DNA of 64,000 bases from Streptomyces yangpuensis (GCF_001005295.1 NZ_LBMK01000003.1:875060-939059); one strand, 5' to 3'. Shown: positions 24,809 to 34,016, counted from the first letter of the stretch. Program-made: numbers and translations. Notes: generated by a model not told the origin, from the sequence alone.

Positions 24809-25297
24809 TCAACGGCCCGGCGCGCGCGGGGCGGTGAGGCGTTGGTCCAGGGTGCGGACCGCCGTGCGGAAGGAGTGCCCCAGCCCCGGACGGGCGGCGG
24901 TCAGGACCAGGCGGAACGCGGCCGGCCCGTCCGCGGCGAAGGTCCAGCGGATGTGCGTACCGGAGCCGGCCGGAGTCAGCCTCCACTCCTCCAGCAGGGC
25001 CCGGACACCGGGAGCGTTGGTCGTGTCGACCCGGTACGCGTAACGCCGTTCGGGATCCGCGGCCATGATCGTCTCCTGCATGCGGACCCCGCCCAGCAGC
25101 CCGATCTCACGGCCCGCCCCGCCGTACGTGGGGCGGGCCAGTGTCACCGCCCTGAACCAGCGTGGCCAGCCTTCCACTTCCTCGGCGAGCGCCTGGTACA
25201 CCGCCTCGGGCGGCGCCGCCGCATCGGCGGCGAACACCAGCCGGACCGGCGCCACATCGATGAAGTCCAGCCCCACCGGGCGGAGTCGGCGAACCAT
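24809..25297 (-). CDS. SRPBCC family protein (START-like)
   Basis: 162 residues of the polyketide cyclase/dehydrase-like SRPBCC fold, a hydrophobic-ligand pocket: the first strand VRLVFAADAAAPPEAVYQAL, W-R-WF in VEGWPRWFRAV, and a long C-terminal helix from about 130. Ligand unknown. The start is fixed by a perfect AGGAGGTAACGCC before the ATG. It converges on the Cds1-like gene only 15 bp away, with a GC-rich imperfect hairpin spanning the junction. Confidence 0.75.
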   Translation of the reverse strand: MVRRLRPVGLDFIDVAPVRLVFAADAAAPPEAVYQALAEEVEGWPRWFRAVTLARPTYGGAGREIGLLGGVRMQETIMAADPERRYAYRVDTTNAPGVRALLEEWRLTPAGSGTHIRWTFAADGPAAFRLVLTAARPGLGHSFRTAVRTLDQRLTAPRAPGR

Positions 25298-25503
25298 GGC
25301 GTTACCTCCTGAGGGCTGATCCGGGGGACGTGCGCGGTCACCATAGCCGTGCGCCCCCGAGATGTCCGCTGCAACCGCCCGTGATTTCCCCGCCGGACGC
25401 CGCCCGCCCCCGGGCGGGTTCCCCCGTACGGGGCCTGGGCAGCGCCCCAGCCGCGCGGGATGCTGGAGACGCGCCGATCCCCCCCCCGCGAGCGGAGGCC
25501 TGC

Positions 25504-27879
25504 GTGCCCGACCGCCCCCAGCCCGACCCGCCCCTCGCCCTCGAACTCCTCGTCCACGGCGTCGCCGGCGCCTCCCCGGCCGAACTGCTCGGCGACCCGC
25601 GCACCGTCCGCGTCACCGGCGACTCCACCGCGGCCGTGTTCCGCCGCACCGACGACGCCGACGCCGAAGCCCACCCCGAGCGGTACGCGGGGCTGCCCGT
25701 CCCCGAGGCCTACTGCTGGTCCCGGCTCACCTCCGGCAACGGGGCCCGCGCCCTGTGGCTGCTGCTCCTGCCCTTCATGGTGGCCAACCTCGCCCACTGG
25801 GCCCGGCCCGCCGCCCCCACCGGACTCGCCGCCGACCCCGCCCCGCGCGCGGTGCGCATGTACGGGGTCCTCGTACGGATCCTCGCGCTCAGCCTGACCG
25901 TCCTGCTGATCGCGGCCGCCTGCGAGGTCGCGCTCGACCTCGTCGCCTGGCAGTGCGCGGGCTCCGCGACCTGCACCGCCGCCGGCTCCCGGCTCGGTTT
26001 CCTCGCACCCGACGGCGGCGGCTGGTGGTCCCAGCCCGGGCGCCGCCTCACCCTCGGCGCGCTGGTCCCCACCGCGCTGACCGGGCTGCTCTGGTTCCTG
26101 TCGAACCGGACCTGGACCGCCTACGAATCCCAGCCGCCGCCCGCCGGAGCCGCCGACCCGGACACCGCCTCCGACCCGGCGCCCGCGCTCGGCCGCCCCG
26201 GATTCTGGTACGGGCGCCGCATCGTGGCCCGGCTGCGGGCCGCGCACACCGCGGCCGGGCTGCTCACCGTCGGTGTGGCCGTCTCCGTGCCCACCGCCGC
26301 CCACGACCGCCGGACTGCGGCGACCGCCCCCGGCCTCGAAACCGCCGGCTGGATCACCCAGGCCCTCCTCGCCGCCGGGGCCGTCATCGTGGCCTGGGTC
26401 GTCTGCCGCCGCGGCCGCACCGAGGACCGCCCCGACCACCGCCTCGACCGGGCCGTGGTCAGCCTGCTGCCCGGCGCCGCCCTCGCCCTGCTCGCCGCCG
26501 TCCTCGTGCACGCCTGCCTCTCACGCCCCGGCTGGACCTCCGCGGGACGCCTCCCCGGGGACTTCGCCTTTGGGGTGATCATGCTCGGCCAGGGTCTCTG
26601 CGTGCTCGCCCTCGCCGCCGTCGCCCGGTATCTCCACCGCCGGGCCCCCGATCCGGCGGCCGCCCTGCGCGGCCTCGGCGGTCCCGCCGTCGCCATGCTC
26701 GGCTGCGCCCTCGGCGGCGTGATGTCCGCCGGTGTTGCCCGGCGCGTCGCCGACTGGATGGACGCAGGAGCCACCCCCGGCATGGCGGGCGCACCACTGC
26801 CCGGGCCACCCGTCCTGCTGTCCTGGCAGGCCTCCGTGCTGCCCCCGCTGCTCCTCGTACTGGCGCTGCTCGCGGCCTGGTTCGCGGCGCGCGCGGCCCG
26901 GACCCGGCGCCGCCTCGCCGCGACCGTCGCGGCGGAGTACCCGGGGGAGAGCCCGGACGTGCCGCGCAGCCGCCGCATCGCCGGGGCTCGGACGACCGCC
27001 GCGCTCACCGACTCGGCGCCCTGGTTCGTCGCGGCCGTCTCCGGGATCACCCTGCTGCTCGGCGCCGGCGCCCTGGCCGGAGCCTGGTACACCGGGCAGG
27101 TCCCGGGCGAGGCCGCCCGCTCGGCCCCGCCGCTGCTGGAGGCCGCCGCCCGCACCGCCCAGGACGCCGGTTCCTGGCTCACCGGCCTCGGTATCGCCCT
27201 CCTTGTCGCCTGGGGCCGCCGCGCCTACCGGGACCCCGCCGCCCGGCGGACCATAGGGATCCTGTGGGACGTCGGCACCTTCTGGCCACGTGCCGCCCAT
27301 CCCTTCGCACCGCCCTGCTACGCCGAGCGGGCGGTCCCCGACCTGACCTGGCGGATGGCCGGCTGGACCGGCCGTACCGGCGGCCGGCTGGTGATCTCCG
27401 GCCACTCGCAGGGCAGCGTGCTCGCCGCGGCGGCCGTCTGGCAACTGCCCCCGCCCGTCCGCCGCCGCGTCGCGCTGCTCACGTACGGATCCCCGCTCGC
27501 CCGCCTCTACGGCCGCTGGTTCCCCGCCTACTTCGGCCCCGGACCCCTCGCCGCCCTGCACCGCGACATCGACTGCTGGCGCAACCTCTGGCGGGCCACC
27601 GACCCCATCGGCGGGCCCGCGCTCCCCGGCCCCGCGTCGCCGGAGGTGGACCGCGGCCCGCTCGCCGACCCGCTCGCCTACGGGCGCAGCGCCCACCATC
27701 CGCTGCCCGCGCCGATCCTCGGCCACGCCGACTACCAGGCGGACCCGGCCTTCGCCGCCGAACGCGCCGCCCTGCTCGCCCGGCTGGAGCGGGCCGCACG
27801 GGCCGAGGTACCGGCTCAGCGCCCCGGCATCAGCAAGGGGTGGGCAGCGTCGGCAGATCCTCCGGGAACAGCAGGGTGA
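25504..27879 (+). CDS. Large integral-membrane alpha/beta-hydrolase-like protein
   Basis: 791 residues. The N-terminal LELLVHGVAG resembles the first strand and oxyanion loop of alpha/beta hydrolases. Several membrane helices follow (about 88-105, 125-145, 175-195, 238-258, 285-305, 320-340, 355-375, 400-425, 440-460, 510-535, 555-575). The C-terminal 190 residues are a second soluble part with a nucleophile elbow, GHSQGS (Ser about 635). It probably acts as a lipase or esterase at the membrane, substrate unknown. GGAGG lies 5 nt before GTG 25504. Its last 50 bp overlap the 3' end of the convergent AAA gene. Confidence 0.72.
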   Translation: MPDRPQPDPPLALELLVHGVAGASPAELLGDPRTVRVTGDSTAAVFRRTDDADAEAHPERYAGLPVPEAYCWSRLTSGNGARALWLLLLPFMVANLAHWARPAAPTGLAADPAPRAVRMYGVLVRILALSLTVLLIAAACEVALDLVAWQCAGSATCTAAGSRLGFLAPDGGGWWSQPGRRLTLGALVPTALTGLLWFLSNRTWTAYESQPPPAGAADPDTASDPAPALGRPGFWYGRRIVARLRAAHTAAGLLTVGVAVSVPTAAHDRRTAATAPGLETAGWITQALLAAGAVIVAWVVCRRGRTEDRPDHRLDRAVVSLLPGAALALLAAVLVHACLSRPGWTSAGRLPGDFAFGVIMLGQGLCVLALAAVARYLHRRAPDPAAALRGLGGPAVAMLGCALGGVMSAGVARRVADWMDAGATPGMAGAPLPGPPVLLSWQASVLPPLLLVLALLAAWFAARAARTRRRLAATVAAEYPGESPDVPRSRRIAGARTTAALTDSAPWFVAAVSGITLLLGAGALAGAWYTGQVPGEAARSAPPLLEAAARTAQDAGSWLTGLGIALLVAWGRRAYRDPAARRTIGILWDVGTFWPRAAHPFAPPCYAERAVPDLTWRMAGWTGRTGGRLVISGHSQGSVLAAAAVWQLPPPVRRRVALLTYGSPLARLYGRWFPAYFGPGPLAALHRDIDCWRNLWRATDPIGGPALPGPASPEVDRGPLADPLAYGRSAHHPLPAPILGHADYQADPAFAAERAALLARLERAARAEVPAQRPGISKGWAASADPPGTAG

Positions 27880-30292
27880 GGTCGTCCGTGCTCGGCTCGG
27901 ACAGCTGGGCCACCCGCCCCGCGTGCCGCTCGACCATCGACTCGAAGGTCTGGCGCGCGGTGCGGCCGTTGCCGAAGGCAGGCCCCTTCGGCAGCTCCGT
28001 GAAGTACCTCAGCAGGGCTTCCTTCGTGCCCTCCCCGAGGTGGTACTCGTGCTCCTGCGCCTGCCGCTCCACGATCCGCAGCAGTTCCCCCGGGCCGTAG
28101 TCGCCGAAGGCGATGGTCCGGGAGAACCGCGAGGCCACACCTGGGTTGACGGTCAGGAAGCGTTCCATCTCCGCCGTGTACCCGGCGACGATCACCACCA
28201 CCGCGTCCCGGTGGTCCTCCATCAGCTTCACCAGGGTGTCGATCGCCTCACGCCCGAAGTCCCGGCCCGAGTCCTCCGGGGCCAGCGCATACGCCTCGTC
28301 GATGAACAGCACCCCGCCGCGCGCCCGCTCGAAGGCCTCCTGCGTACGGATCGCGGTGGAGCCGATGTGCTCGCCCACCAGGTCCACGCGCGACACCTCC
28401 ACCAGGTGCCCGCGCTCCAGCACCCCGAGGGAGGCGAGGATCTCCCCGTACAGCCGGGCGACCGTGGTCTTCCCGGTGCCGGGGGAACCGGTGAAGACCA
28501 GGTGCCGGCGCACCGAGGCCGCCTTCAGGCCCGCCTGCTGCCGCCGGCGGCCCACCTCGATCATGTCGGTGAGCGCACGCACCTCGCGTTTGACACTGTC
28601 CAGACCGACGAGCGAGTCGAGCTGCCCCAGCACGGCGCCCGGCGCCCGCCCGGCCACCGCCGCCGACGGCCCGTCCGCTCCCGGATCCGCGGGCCGCGGT
28701 ACGGACACCCGGCCCGCCGGGACCGGCTGGGCCTCGGGGCCGCGCGCCGCACCGACCGTACGGACCCCGGACTGCGGGCCGGTGAGGCTGCCGCCCGGGG
28801 CCGACTGGGCCGCCGACCGCAGGCCCGACCCGTCGCCCGTGCACTGCTCGGCGACGGGACCGTCCTCGGCGAACTCGTAACCACCGCGGGAACAGCGCTC
28901 GGTGTGGCAGCGCGTCAGGGTGGTGCGGCAGCCGTCGAGGACGTGGAATCCGAAACCGGAACTGTCCGTCACCCGGCAGGCCGTGAAAGTGCCGCGGCCG
29001 CCCGCCGACACGTAGAAACCGGCCTCGGCGGGGGAGGTGACCGTGCAGCGCTCCAGGGCCGGGTCGGCGCCCTTGGTGACGATCACACCGGTCTGCACGG
29101 CGTCGATGGTGCAGCCGGCGAGGACGCCGCCGCTGCCGTGGTCGCGGAACCAGGCACCCGTGGCAGCCTCGCGGATGCGGCAGTCGTCGAGTTGCGCCGT
29201 GGCCCCGTCGCTCACCGAGACCGCGGTGTTGCGGACCTGCGACAGGTCGCTGTCGGTGACGTCGACGCTCGACCCCCGGTCCAGTACGAAGACCGCGTCC
29301 GGCACGTCGTGCACCCGGCACGAGGCCAGGGAGGCGGTGGCCCCGTCGCTGACCCACACCGCCGGATAGTCGCCGGTGCTGTCGTGGATCTCGCAGGACT
29401 CGGCGTCCACCCGGGTGCCCGGGTCCCACACCGACAGGCCGTTGCGCCCGAAGCGGCGCACCGTGGTCCGGCCGAGGGTGAGGACCGAACGGGACCGGAG
29501 GTCGACCGCGTTCTCCGGGATGTCGTGGATGTCGCACCCGGTCAGGGTGAGCACGGCGTCGGTGTCGAGCGTGACCCCGTCCGCGGAGGTGCGGTGCACC
29601 GCGCAGTCGGTGAGGCGGGCGGCGGCGCGCGCGGCGATCTGCACGCCGGTGCCCCGGACCTCGTACACCTCGCAGCCCAGGGCCTCCAGACCCGAGCCCT
29701 CGCCGGTCACCGCGATGCCCGCACCCGTGGAGTGATGGATGCGGGAGCGCTCCAGCCGGGGCCGGCCGCCGCCGCGGACCGAGAACCCGGTCTGTCCGGA
29801 GGTGACGACCTCGCACTCCTCGAAGACCCCGCCACCACCGTCCAGGACGGCGATCCCGACGCCGGCCGGATTCTCCACGGTGCAGCGGCGCACCAGGGGC
29901 CGGGCCCCGGAGCCGCGCACTTCGATACCGGCCGCCGAGTGGGTGCTCACGCGCAGGTCGGTGAGCTCGGGGGAGCCGTCCTCCACCAGCAGCGCCGGCG
30001 CCGCCCGGTCCTGGCCCTCCAGGTACAGGTCCTGCACCACGGCCGAGGCACGCAGCGTCAGCGCGACGCCGTCGAGAGGCGCGATCCGCACCGACCCCGA
30101 ACCGTCCTCCGGCCCGCGCAGGGTGACGGCGTGCTCCAGCACCAGGTTCTCCCGGTAGGTGCCCGGGGCGATGGACAGCACGTCGCCGTCGCCCGCGGCG
30201 GCGAGCGCAGCGGTCAGTGTCGGATATTCACCGGAGCGGCGCCGCCACCGCGAAGAGCCGCCGTGCGTCACCTGGACCGTGCCCTGAACCAT
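27830..30292 (-). CDS. Parallel beta-helix / AAA+ ATPase (CbxX/EccA-like) fusion
   Basis: 820 residues. Residues about 20-480 are a right-handed parallel beta-helix made of some twenty 22-24-residue coils with recurring L-x-x-C-x-V/I-x-x patterns, as in pectate-lyase-like or NosD proteins. After a Pro/Gly linker (480-550), the C-terminal AAA+ domain resembles CbxX/CfxQ and the type VII secretion ATPase EccA: Walker A GSPGTGKTT at 602-610, Walker B LFIDEA at 661-666, arginine-finger region SRFSRTIAF near 720. No ESX genes are near. Role unknown; assembly or remodelling of a protein complex is inferred from the AAA+ class. Confidence 0.85.
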   Translation of the reverse strand: MVQGTVQVTHGGSSRWRRRSGEYPTLTAALAAAGDGDVLSIAPGTYRENLVLEHAVTLRGPEDGSGSVRIAPLDGVALTLRASAVVQDLYLEGQDRAAPALLVEDGSPELTDLRVSTHSAAGIEVRGSGARPLVRRCTVENPAGVGIAVLDGGGGVFEECEVVTSGQTGFSVRGGGRPRLERSRIHHSTGAGIAVTGEGSGLEALGCEVYEVRGTGVQIAARAAARLTDCAVHRTSADGVTLDTDAVLTLTGCDIHDIPENAVDLRSRSVLTLGRTTVRRFGRNGLSVWDPGTRVDAESCEIHDSTGDYPAVWVSDGATASLASCRVHDVPDAVFVLDRGSSVDVTDSDLSQVRNTAVSVSDGATAQLDDCRIREAATGAWFRDHGSGGVLAGCTIDAVQTGVIVTKGADPALERCTVTSPAEAGFYVSAGGRGTFTACRVTDSSGFGFHVLDGCRTTLTRCHTERCSRGGYEFAEDGPVAEQCTGDGSGLRSAAQSAPGGSLTGPQSGVRTVGAARGPEAQPVPAGRVSVPRPADPGADGPSAAVAGRAPGAVLGQLDSLVGLDSVKREVRALTDMIEVGRRRQQAGLKAASVRRHLVFTGSPGTGKTTVARLYGEILASLGVLERGHLVEVSRVDLVGEHIGSTAIRTQEAFERARGGVLFIDEAYALAPEDSGRDFGREAIDTLVKLMEDHRDAVVVIVAGYTAEMERFLTVNPGVASRFSRTIAFGDYGPGELLRIVERQAQEHEYHLGEGTKEALLRYFTELPKGPAFGNGRTARQTFESMVERHAGRVAQLSEPSTDDLTLLFPEDLPTLPTPC

Positions 30293-30380
30293 GGTGCTGT
30301 CGTGCCCCCACCCTCGTGCTCATGCTGCCGATGCGGCCGGAGCCGCTGATGTCCGAGGCCACTCGGGCAACTGCTGCCCC

Positions 30381-30405
30381 TGGAGCGACCTGTCCGGCCG
30401 CTCCA
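30381..30405 (-). terminator. Weak hairpin upstream of the Rv1733c-like gene's end
   Basis: TGGAGCG (30381-30387) pairs with CGCTCCA (30399-30405). It lies in the 146-bp gap after the AAA gene's start, downstream of the Rv1733c-like gene, and no T-run follows. Confidence 0.3.
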
Positions 30406-30438
30406 CCGTAGCGCGCGCGGAGCAGTAGGGCTGCCAGG

Positions 30439-31044
30439 TCAGCCACCGGCGCCCGCCCGTCCCCAGTCCGGCCCGGCGGCCGCCCACGCCCGGTCCAGCC
30501 GTATGTACCGACGATGCATGAGCCGGCGTACGACCAGGCGGCGGACCGTCACGGCCAGGACGGCCACCCCGGCAGCGGCCGCCAGGCCCGCCGCCCCCGC
30601 GTGGAACGCGGCGGCGGACGGGTCCAGCGGACGTCCCACCAGCCGGCCCCGCGCGTCGGTCCATATCCGGAACCGGTCGCCGGGGTGCGGCGGTTCCTCC
30701 GCGGCCGGCACCGTGCCCTCGTGGCTGCTGCCGTCGGGCGCGGTCCACGAGGCGACGATCTGCGTACGCCGCGGGGCCGTCCGCTGCGCCGCAGGATCCT
30801 CGGACGGCTCCGTGTCCGGGGCGGGGCGGACCACCACGGCCGGCACGAGATGACGCTCCTGCCGCTGGGCGTGCACCGCCTGCTGGAGCGTGCCGTCCAC
30901 CCGCAGGCCCGCGACCCAGCCCACGGCCGGAGCGACCACCACGACGCACACCAGGGCGGCGAAGGCCACCCACGCCTCGAAGAGATCGGTCGGCCGGCGC
31001 AGCGGATTGTGCCGCCAGCGCCACACACCCATGGCTGTCCGCAC
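30439..31044 (-). CDS. Rv1733c family membrane protein
   Basis: 201 residues. The N-terminus (VWRWRHNPLRRPTDLFEAW) is the signature of the Rv1733c family. Two membrane helices are seen, about 26-46 and 148-168, around an extracytoplasmic loop of roughly 100 residues with W-x-A-DGSS/HEGTV and PGDRFRIWTDARG strands. The mycobacterial member is a DosR-regulon antigen of unknown biochemistry. GTG 31044 has GGGGGAG 7 nt upstream; ATG 31032 is the alternative. Confidence 0.75.
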   Translation of the reverse strand: MRTAMGVWRWRHNPLRRPTDLFEAWVAFAALVCVVVVAPAVGWVAGLRVDGTLQQAVHAQRQERHLVPAVVVRPAPDTEPSEDPAAQRTAPRRTQIVASWTAPDGSSHEGTVPAAEEPPHPGDRFRIWTDARGRLVGRPLDPSAAAFHAGAAGLAAAAGVAVLAVTVRRLVVRRLMHRRYIRLDRAWAAAGPDWGRAGAGG

Positions 31045-31170
31045 GGTCCGGCTCCCCCTCCTTGCGCCAGTCTCCGCCTGTCTCCCGTTCCGACTGCTCC
31101 AACGGCCTGGTCACGCCGGTTGGTTCCAGCTCGGGGCCAGAGCCCCTCGAAGGTGTCATTCCTGTGCTCC

Positions 31171-31191
31171 GGCCGCCACCCGCAGGCGGCC
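31171..31191 (-). terminator. Terminator of the MOSC gene
   Basis: GGCCGCC / GGCGGCC with a 7-nt loop, ending 3 nt before the MOSC stop codon on the minus strand. Confidence 0.55.
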
Positions 31192-31193
31192 CG

Positions 31194-32018
31194 TCAGGCG
31201 AGCACGCGGACCTCGTCGCCGACGTGCAGGGTGCCCGGCCGGAGCGGTACCAGCAGCCGCCCGAAGGCCAGCGACTTCCCGATCCGGCGGTGCCGGGCCA
31301 GGGTCTTCAGCGGCTCCCTGCCCCGCTCGGCCGTCCGCTGGTCGGTGGTGGTGATGACGCACCGGCCGCATTCGCGCGCCCCGCGGAAGAGCGTGTCACC
31401 GATCGTGACGCGCTGCCAGCCGTCCTCCGCCCAGGCCTCGGCCCCCGCCACCACCACGTTCGGCCGGAAGCGGTCCATGGGCAGCGGCCCCTCCTCGGGA
31501 TGGTCCCCCCGCGCGATCAGCGCGTTGAGGGCGTCGAGCGAGGCGAGCGTGGTCAGCAGCAGCGGATAGCCGTCGGCCAGGCTCACCGTCTCGCCCGGCA
31601 GTGCGTAGTCCGGATCCACCGGACGCCGTACGGCCGGGTCGTCCAGATGCACCAGCCGGACCGGAACCCCGAGGAACGCGCTGAACCATTCGGCCGCGGC
31701 CCTCGCCGCGACCACGGTCTCGACCTTCTTCCCGAACAGGGAGACCGGCTCCAGCGGACCCGGCTCCGGCACCTCCACGACCAGCTCCGCCAGGCCGGGA
31801 GCGGTCACCGCGATCCGGTCGCCGCCCAGCGGGCGCGCCGAGGCCAAGGCCAGCCGGGGATGGCGGCGTTGGGTGAGAACCGTGCCTTCCGGGTCGATCA
31901 GGGCCCAGCGGCGGTCCCCGGACAGACCCCAGGGCTCCACGGCCACCGCATCGGGAGCGGTCCCCGCCAGCGACTTGACGGGGTGGACGTGGAGCGCCTG
32001 AACGTGCAACTTCGACAT
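31194..32018 (-). CDS. MOSC domain-containing protein
   Basis: 274 residues: a beta-barrel MOSC_N part (VHPVKSLAG, GLSGDRRWALID) and a MOSC domain with the conserved cysteine in GRCVITTTDQRT (about C225), the residue that carries sulfur or binds the molybdenum cofactor in MOSC proteins such as mARC/YcbX. Likely a molybdenum-cofactor-dependent N-hydroxyl reductase or sulfur carrier. ATG 32018 opens directly on the domain. It is the single gene of its transcript. Confidence 0.85.
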   Translation of the reverse strand: MSKLHVQALHVHPVKSLAGTAPDAVAVEPWGLSGDRRWALIDPEGTVLTQRRHPRLALASARPLGGDRIAVTAPGLAELVVEVPEPGPLEPVSLFGKKVETVVAARAAAEWFSAFLGVPVRLVHLDDPAVRRPVDPDYALPGETVSLADGYPLLLTTLASLDALNALIARGDHPEEGPLPMDRFRPNVVVAGAEAWAEDGWQRVTIGDTLFRGARECGRCVITTTDQRTAERGREPLKTLARHRRIGKSLAFGRLLVPLRPGTLHVGDEVRVLA

Positions 32019-32070
32019 GGGGGCATAGTGCCAGCCCGCCCCGCCGTTCCGGCGCGCGCGAGGGGCCCCG

Positions 32071-32577
32071 TCAGTAGCCGCGTCCCTGGTAGGAGCGGCC
32101 GTAGGGGTCCTCGTACGAGACGCCCGCGACCGGAGCCGGCACCTGCATGGGGCGCGGCGCGGCCGGCCGCATCGCCTCGTAGCCGGTGGCCATGGCCGCC
32201 GGGCGGGGCTGCTGCGGCTGGGGCTGCGGCACGTACCCGGCGCGGGCCGCGACCGGCTGCTGCTGCGGAATGTAGGGGGCGGGCGCGTTCTGCAGCGGCA
32301 TCGGCTGCGGAGCGGCCTGCTGCTGGTACGGATACCCGTACGCCGGGGCCTGCGGCTGCGGGGCGGCAGGCGGCAGTGCGGGCAGGGCCGAGGGGAGGGC
32401 CGGCAGGTACCCGCCGCTCGAATAACCCGCGCTCGGGGACTCGTAGGCGGCCGGTACGCGGATCGGAGCGATCTGCGGAGTGCCCCGTTCTGCGACGAGG
32501 GAGTCGTAGATGGGGGTGTCCGGGAAGGAGGGCGCGGAGTAGTAACCGCCGCCATAAGTGGAGCGGGGGGAGGTCAT
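32071..32577 (-). CDS. DUF6643 family protein, Pro/Gln/Tyr-rich
   Basis: 168 residues, mostly low-complexity: proline, glutamine, alanine and tyrosine, with repeated YG, PQPQ and GY steps. The first 45 residues (TYGGGYYSAPSF, TPIYDSLVAERG, PQIAPIRVPAAY) are the conserved part that I associate with DUF6643 of streptomycetes. No membrane segment. It may be intrinsically disordered; function unknown. TAACTT ends 7 nt before ATG 32577, suggesting a leaderless transcript. Confidence 0.6.
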   Translation of the reverse strand: MTSPRSTYGGGYYSAPSFPDTPIYDSLVAERGTPQIAPIRVPAAYESPSAGYSSGGYLPALPSALPALPPAAPQPQAPAYGYPYQQQAAPQPMPLQNAPAPYIPQQQPVAARAGYVPQPQPQQPRPAAMATGYEAMRPAAPRPMQVPAPVAGVSYEDPYGRSYQGRGY

Positions 32578-32584
32578 GAGACAT

Positions 32585-32590
32585 AAGTTA
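32585..32590 (-). promoter_or_regulatory. -10 element of a leaderless promoter (DUF6643 gene)
   Basis: TAACTT on the minus strand, 7 nt before ATG 32577; ATGGAC 18 bp further up is a poor -35. Confidence 0.35.
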
Positions 32591-32634
32591 AGCCCACGAA
32601 TTCACCGGGTCCATAGCGAGGCGCCGTCAATACC

Positions 32635-32664
32635 GCCCTGACCTGCATATTCGCAGGTCAGGGC
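32635..32664 (-). terminator. Terminator of the HpnB-like gene
   Basis: GCCCTGACCTGC and GCAGGTCAGGGC form a perfect 12-bp stem with a 6-nt AT loop, 161 nt after the glycosyltransferase stop and ahead of the DUF6643 promoter. Confidence 0.65.
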
Positions 32665-32825
32665 CACACCTTTCACTTGGCGTTCACGTGCACGATTTGG
32701 TCACTTCCGTCCCGCCTTGCTCCAACTCGTACCCACCGGTTGTGCGTTGCACCGACTTCTTACTGACGCAGCGTCACAATGCGATGACCTCGGATGACGC
32801 GGGTCCGGACGGGTGGTCCGCCGGT

Positions 32826-34016
32826 TCAGGCGTCGCTCGGCCGGGCATAGGTGCGGCCCTTCCACGCGGCGCCGCGCCCGCGGTAGTGCTGGACGGCCGA
32901 GTCGACGGTCATCAGGAGGTACAGCAGCGCGGTGAGCGGAAGCACCGGCGCGAGTGCCGGGGACCGGCGGTAGTAGCGCAGCATCGGCAGGTAGGTGCCG
33001 GCCATGAGCAGCCAGGCGAGGCCGCCGGCCCAGGCGACCGCGGGGTGTCCGGCGGCCAGGCCCGCCAGGAGGGCGGCCGGGGGCACCAGGTAGACGAGCG
33101 TCAGCCCGGCGACCGTCCCGGCCAGCAGCAGGGGCTGGTGGCGCAGCTGCGCGTAGGCGCTGCGCGAGACCATCCGCCACAGGTCCGCGAGGGCCGGGTA
33201 GGGGCGGATGCTGTCCACCCGCTCGGCGAGCCCCAGCCAGATACGGCCGCCGGAGTCCTGGACCGCGCGGGCCAGGGAGACGTCGTCGATGACGGCCTGC
33301 CGGATCCGGTCGGGGATCCCGGCGCGGACGGCGGCGCCGGTGCGCAGCAGTACGCAGCCGCCCGCGGCCGCGGCCGTGCGGGCGCCAGGCCGGTTGATCC
33401 ACCGGAAGGGGTAGAGCTGGGCGAAGAAGTACACGAAGGCCGGTACGACGAGCCGCTCCCAGGCGCCGGCGACGCGCAGGCGGGCCATCTGCGAGACGAG
33501 GTCGAGGTCGGCAGAGGTCGCGGCCGAGACCAGTTCGCGCAGACTGTCGGGTTCGTGTGCGATGTCGGCGTCGGTGAGCAGGAGGAAATCTGGCTCGGTG
33601 GGGCGCGCGGTGCGGGCGAGCGCGATGCCGTGGCGCAGCGCCCAGAGCTTGCCGGTCCAGCCGGGGGCGGGGTCGCCGGGCGAGACGACGGTCAGCGGGA
33701 GGCCGGGCTGTTCGGCGGCGATCCGCAGCGCGAGGCGGCCGGTGCCGTCCGTGCTGCCGTCGTCGACGAGGATCACCTCGGCCTCGCCGGGATAGTCCTG
33801 CGCGATGAGCGAGGGCAGGCTCAGGGGCAGCACCCCGGCCTCGTCCCGGGCGGGGACGACGATTGCGACGGACGGCCAGCGGGCGGGGGCGGTGCGCGGC
33901 GGGAGCCGGATGTCGGTGCGCCAGAACATGCCCTGGGCGAAGGTGAGCCAGAGCCATGCGGCGAGTGAGGCCCAGGACGCGGCGACGGCGAGGGTGGCGA
34001 CGGTGGGAAGGCCCAT
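32826..34016 (-). CDS. HpnB-like family 2 glycosyltransferase
   Basis: 396 residues with an N-terminal membrane helix (about 6-28), a cytoplasmic GT-A domain and three or four C-terminal helices from about 280. Catalytic motifs: VPARDEA, VDDGSTDGT, LLLTDADIAH (DxD), and DDVSLARAVQDSG. The overall plan matches the hopene-associated HpnB glycosyltransferases; streptomycetes make hopanoids, but no hopanoid cluster lies in this window, so the acceptor lipid is uncertain. ATG 34016 precedes the first membrane helix. The 272-bp divergent gap beyond is extremely G-rich on the plus strand, with no feature I can name. Confidence 0.75.
   Translation of the reverse strand: MGLPTVATLAVAASWASLAAWLWLTFAQGMFWRTDIRLPPRTAPARWPSVAIVVPARDEAGVLPLSLPSLIAQDYPGEAEVILVDDGSTDGTGRLALRIAAEQPGLPLTVVSPGDPAPGWTGKLWALRHGIALARTARPTEPDFLLLTDADIAHEPDSLRELVSAATSADLDLVSQMARLRVAGAWERLVVPAFVYFFAQLYPFRWINRPGARTAAAAGGCVLLRTGAAVRAGIPDRIRQAVIDDVSLARAVQDSGGRIWLGLAERVDSIRPYPALADLWRMVSRSAYAQLRHQPLLLAGTVAGLTLVYLVPPAALLAGLAAGHPAVAWAGGLAWLLMAGTYLPMLRYYRRSPALAPVLPLTALLYLLMTVDSAVQHYRGRGAAWKGRTYARPSDA

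Noticed and set aside
25362..28100. 912-codon Arg/Pro-rich frame on the plus strand
   Set aside because: Composition (RPPRR-type) is that of a shifted frame of the membrane hydrolase gene; the real frame has membrane helices and a GHSQGS motif.
30439..31044. ESX/type VII association of the Rv1733c-like and EccA-like neighbours
   Set aside because: No EccB, EccC, EccD or WXG100 gene is in the window, so the link to mycobacterial ESX is only by family names.
32635..32664. 12-bp inverted repeat considered as an attachment site
   Set aside because: No integrase or tRNA is nearby and the position after a gene stop suits a terminator.
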